Part shown: positions 5,082 through 6,244 of the stretch, in pieces
Layout of the letters: the number at the start of each line of letters is the position of its first letter
Numbering within the stretch: position 1 is the first letter of the stretch
The notes under the pieces: model-generated
Database searches by the model: none
Seen by the model: only the letters and a program-made list of their open reading frames with translations
Told to the model about the DNA's origin: nothing
Position numbers and translations under genes: made by a program
Assembly (NCBI GenBank): GCA_016234525.1
Contig: JACRBK010000059.1
Location: forward strand, 1 to 6,244
DNA: 6,244 nucleotides
Direction of reading: 5' to 3'
Origin: Chloroflexota bacterium
GTDB taxonomy: Bacteria; Chloroflexota; Anaerolineae; Aggregatilineales; Aggregatilineaceae

Positions 5082-6235
5082 CGCCGCCGCCTCCGTAACA
5101 ACCCTCGGAACAGGTTAAGCACCAGCCCTAACGCGATCAATCCAGCCGCTGCTGCCGCGCCCAGCGCCATACTGTGCCAGCGCGACTCTTCGGGGTTCGG
5201 CAGGTCCACCGGCAGGTCTTCGGGCATCGTATAGGGTTCACGCGAGTCCAGGTTGCGCGCCGCGTCATAACGATAGGAGTCGCGCACCCCGGCGAGATAA
5301 CCGGCATAGGCCGCCGGGTTGACATACGGCACAGCCAGCGGTTCCAGGCTCGCCGTCACTAATGCGACCTTGAGCATTTGTATACTTTCTAACTGCTCGG
5401 CCCAGTTGCGCAGTGCGTTTGAGTCTTCGCCGACCACCACGATCAAGTCGATGTCTCGTTCCAGGCTGCTCACCAGCAGGTTGGTTTCATCGCCGCGAAT
5501 ATCGGTCTTAAACGAGGGATGCTGACGGGGTGTGCCGTCGGCGTTTTCTGAGATTTGGGTTAACAAACGCACGCCCACCGCTTCGCCGGGTAGATAACCC
5601 AGGATGAAATAATCTTCGCCGGAGGTCAGCGCGGTTTCGTTCTGAGATCGCACCGCCAGCAGCAGCACATCATCGACCAACGGTTTGACGACGGCTTCCG
5701 CATGGAGGACTCCCGCCGGGTTGGTGCTGGTGATCAGCGGGATCGCGTTGTGATCCAGCACATCGCGCAGCACGGCCTCCGCCAGCGGATCAAGTTCCCC
5801 TGCTGCGGTCGGGCCATACTCGAAGGCGAATAACACGTAACTTCCCGCCGTGACTTGATCGATTGCATTCGCCACCGCTTGCTGTGATCCGCTCAGTTCA
5901 GCCGGATCGTCGGCAAAGTGCAGCGCGTCAGTCGCAAAGGGCGCGATCATCCCGACGAGCAGCAGCAGCGCCACCAACACACGATCCGCTTTAAAGCGTC
6001 GCTTGCGGCGGGCGGGTTTGGCTTTGGCCTGAGCTTCGGGCAGCGCCGATTCTCCCATCGGAATGCCCAGGGCCATCTGCGCTGCTTCATCAAATGATTC
6101 TCGATCTTGCTCGACTTCGCCTTCTTCGGCGGCGACTTGATCGAGCAGGGCTTGCAGTTTATTCAGCCGTGACTGCTGGTCTTTGGTGATCACCAGCCCT
6201 TCTACCGGCCTGACGACCGATTTGGGCATGATCAC
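5078..6235 (-). CDS. Two-pass membrane protein with extracytoplasmic alpha/beta domain, function unknown (start uncertain)
   Basis: From a GTG at 6235 the product has 385 residues. The frame stays open to the right edge, neither this GTG nor the ATG at 6229 has a good ribosome site, and no stop precedes them, so the true start may lie outside the window. A charged N-terminal region (about 17-50) that looks helical leads to a basic patch (ARRKRRFK, 75-82) and a membrane segment (about 84-104), implying the N-terminus is inside. Residues 105-352 would be extracytoplasmic and show alternating strands and helices: SYVLFAFEYG (132-141), IPLITSTNP (165-173), DYFILGYLPG (208-217), IDLIVVVGE (262-270) and LKVALVTAS (288-296), resembling a Rossmann-like fold. 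A second membrane segment (about 355-376) is followed by a run of five arginines at the cytoplasmic end. No catalytic motif is recognisable. Its 4-base overlap with the next membrane protein suggests joint function. Confidence 0.82.
   Translation of the reverse strand: MIMPKSVVRPVEGLVITKDQQSRLNKLQALLDQVAAEEGEVEQDRESFDEAAQMALGIPMGESALPEAQAKAKPARRKRRFKADRVLVALLLLVGMIAPFATDALHFADDPAELSGSQQAVANAIDQVTAGSYVLFAFEYGPTAAGELDPLAEAVLRDVLDHNAIPLITSTNPAGVLHAEAVVKPLVDDVLLLAVRSQNETALTSGEDYFILGYLPGEAVGVRLLTQISENADGTPRQHPSFKTDIRGDETNLLVSSLERDIDLIVVVGEDSNALRNWAEQLESIQMLKVALVTASLEPLAVPYVNPAAYAGYLAGVRDSYRYDAARNLDSREPYTMPEDLPVDLPNPEESRWHSMALGAAAAAGLIALGLVLNLFRGLLRRRRR
5090..5094 (-). promoter_or_regulatory. Shine-Dalgarno site embedded in the poly-Arg tail of the upstream gene
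   Basis: The coding strand reads CGGAGGCGGCGGCG and then the GTG start at 5081. GGAGG sits 8 bases from the start and is made of the CGG-AGG codons of the terminal Arg run of the upstream protein. It supports the GTG start and translational coupling. Confidence 0.75.
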
Positions 6236-6244
6236 CGCGGCGAA

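Overview
The window is one tightly packed block of protein-coding genes, all on the minus strand, so transcription runs from the right edge to the left edge. Five genes are present. Two touch the window edges: the right-edge gene may start outside, and the left-edge gene is cut before its stop. I see no RNA genes, mobile elements, CRISPR arrays or convincing terminators. The only non-coding stretches are a 45-base gap (1434-1478) and a 9-base gap (4395-4403).

In transcription order: (1) a membrane protein with two membrane segments and an extracytoplasmic alpha/beta domain (6235-5078); (2) a polytopic membrane protein with about six membrane segments (5081-4404), overlapping gene 1 by 4 bases; (3) a 610-residue MutL/GlmL-type ASKHA ATPase-fold protein (4394-2562), 9 bases further on; (4) a soluble 360-residue protein with a C-terminal KOW-like domain (2561-1479), whose ATG directly follows the TAA of gene 3; (5) after 45 bases and a strong ribosome binding site, a surface protein anchored by one N-terminal membrane segment. 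Gene 5 has an Ala/Thr/Gln-rich stalk, a PPC domain and two pieces resembling the halves of one SdrD/Cna-B-like beta-sandwich (1433 to beyond position 1). It has no stop in the window but reads cleanly as 477 codons to the edge.

The likely source is a Chloroflexota bacterium, perhaps Anaerolineae-like. This is inference from style: moderately high GC, Pro-Thr linkers (QPTPAPG, TPEPT, PTPVPT), an Ala-Thr-Gln stalk, a PPC domain on a surface protein, and a long MutL-like protein paired with a KOW protein rather than with a coenzyme-B12 mutase. No marker gene is present to prove it.

The most interesting point is the gene set. MutL/GlmL proteins are classically encoded beside the subunits of B12-dependent mutases such as glutamate mutase. 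Here no mutase subunit is visible; the protein is longer than the classical form and sits in a coupled cluster with two membrane proteins and a KOW protein. A working hypothesis is a membrane-associated complex in which a cytoplasmic actin/Hsp70-fold ATPase works with integral membrane partners, possibly linked to the cell surface. The sequence supports the layout and the fold signatures, but not the function.
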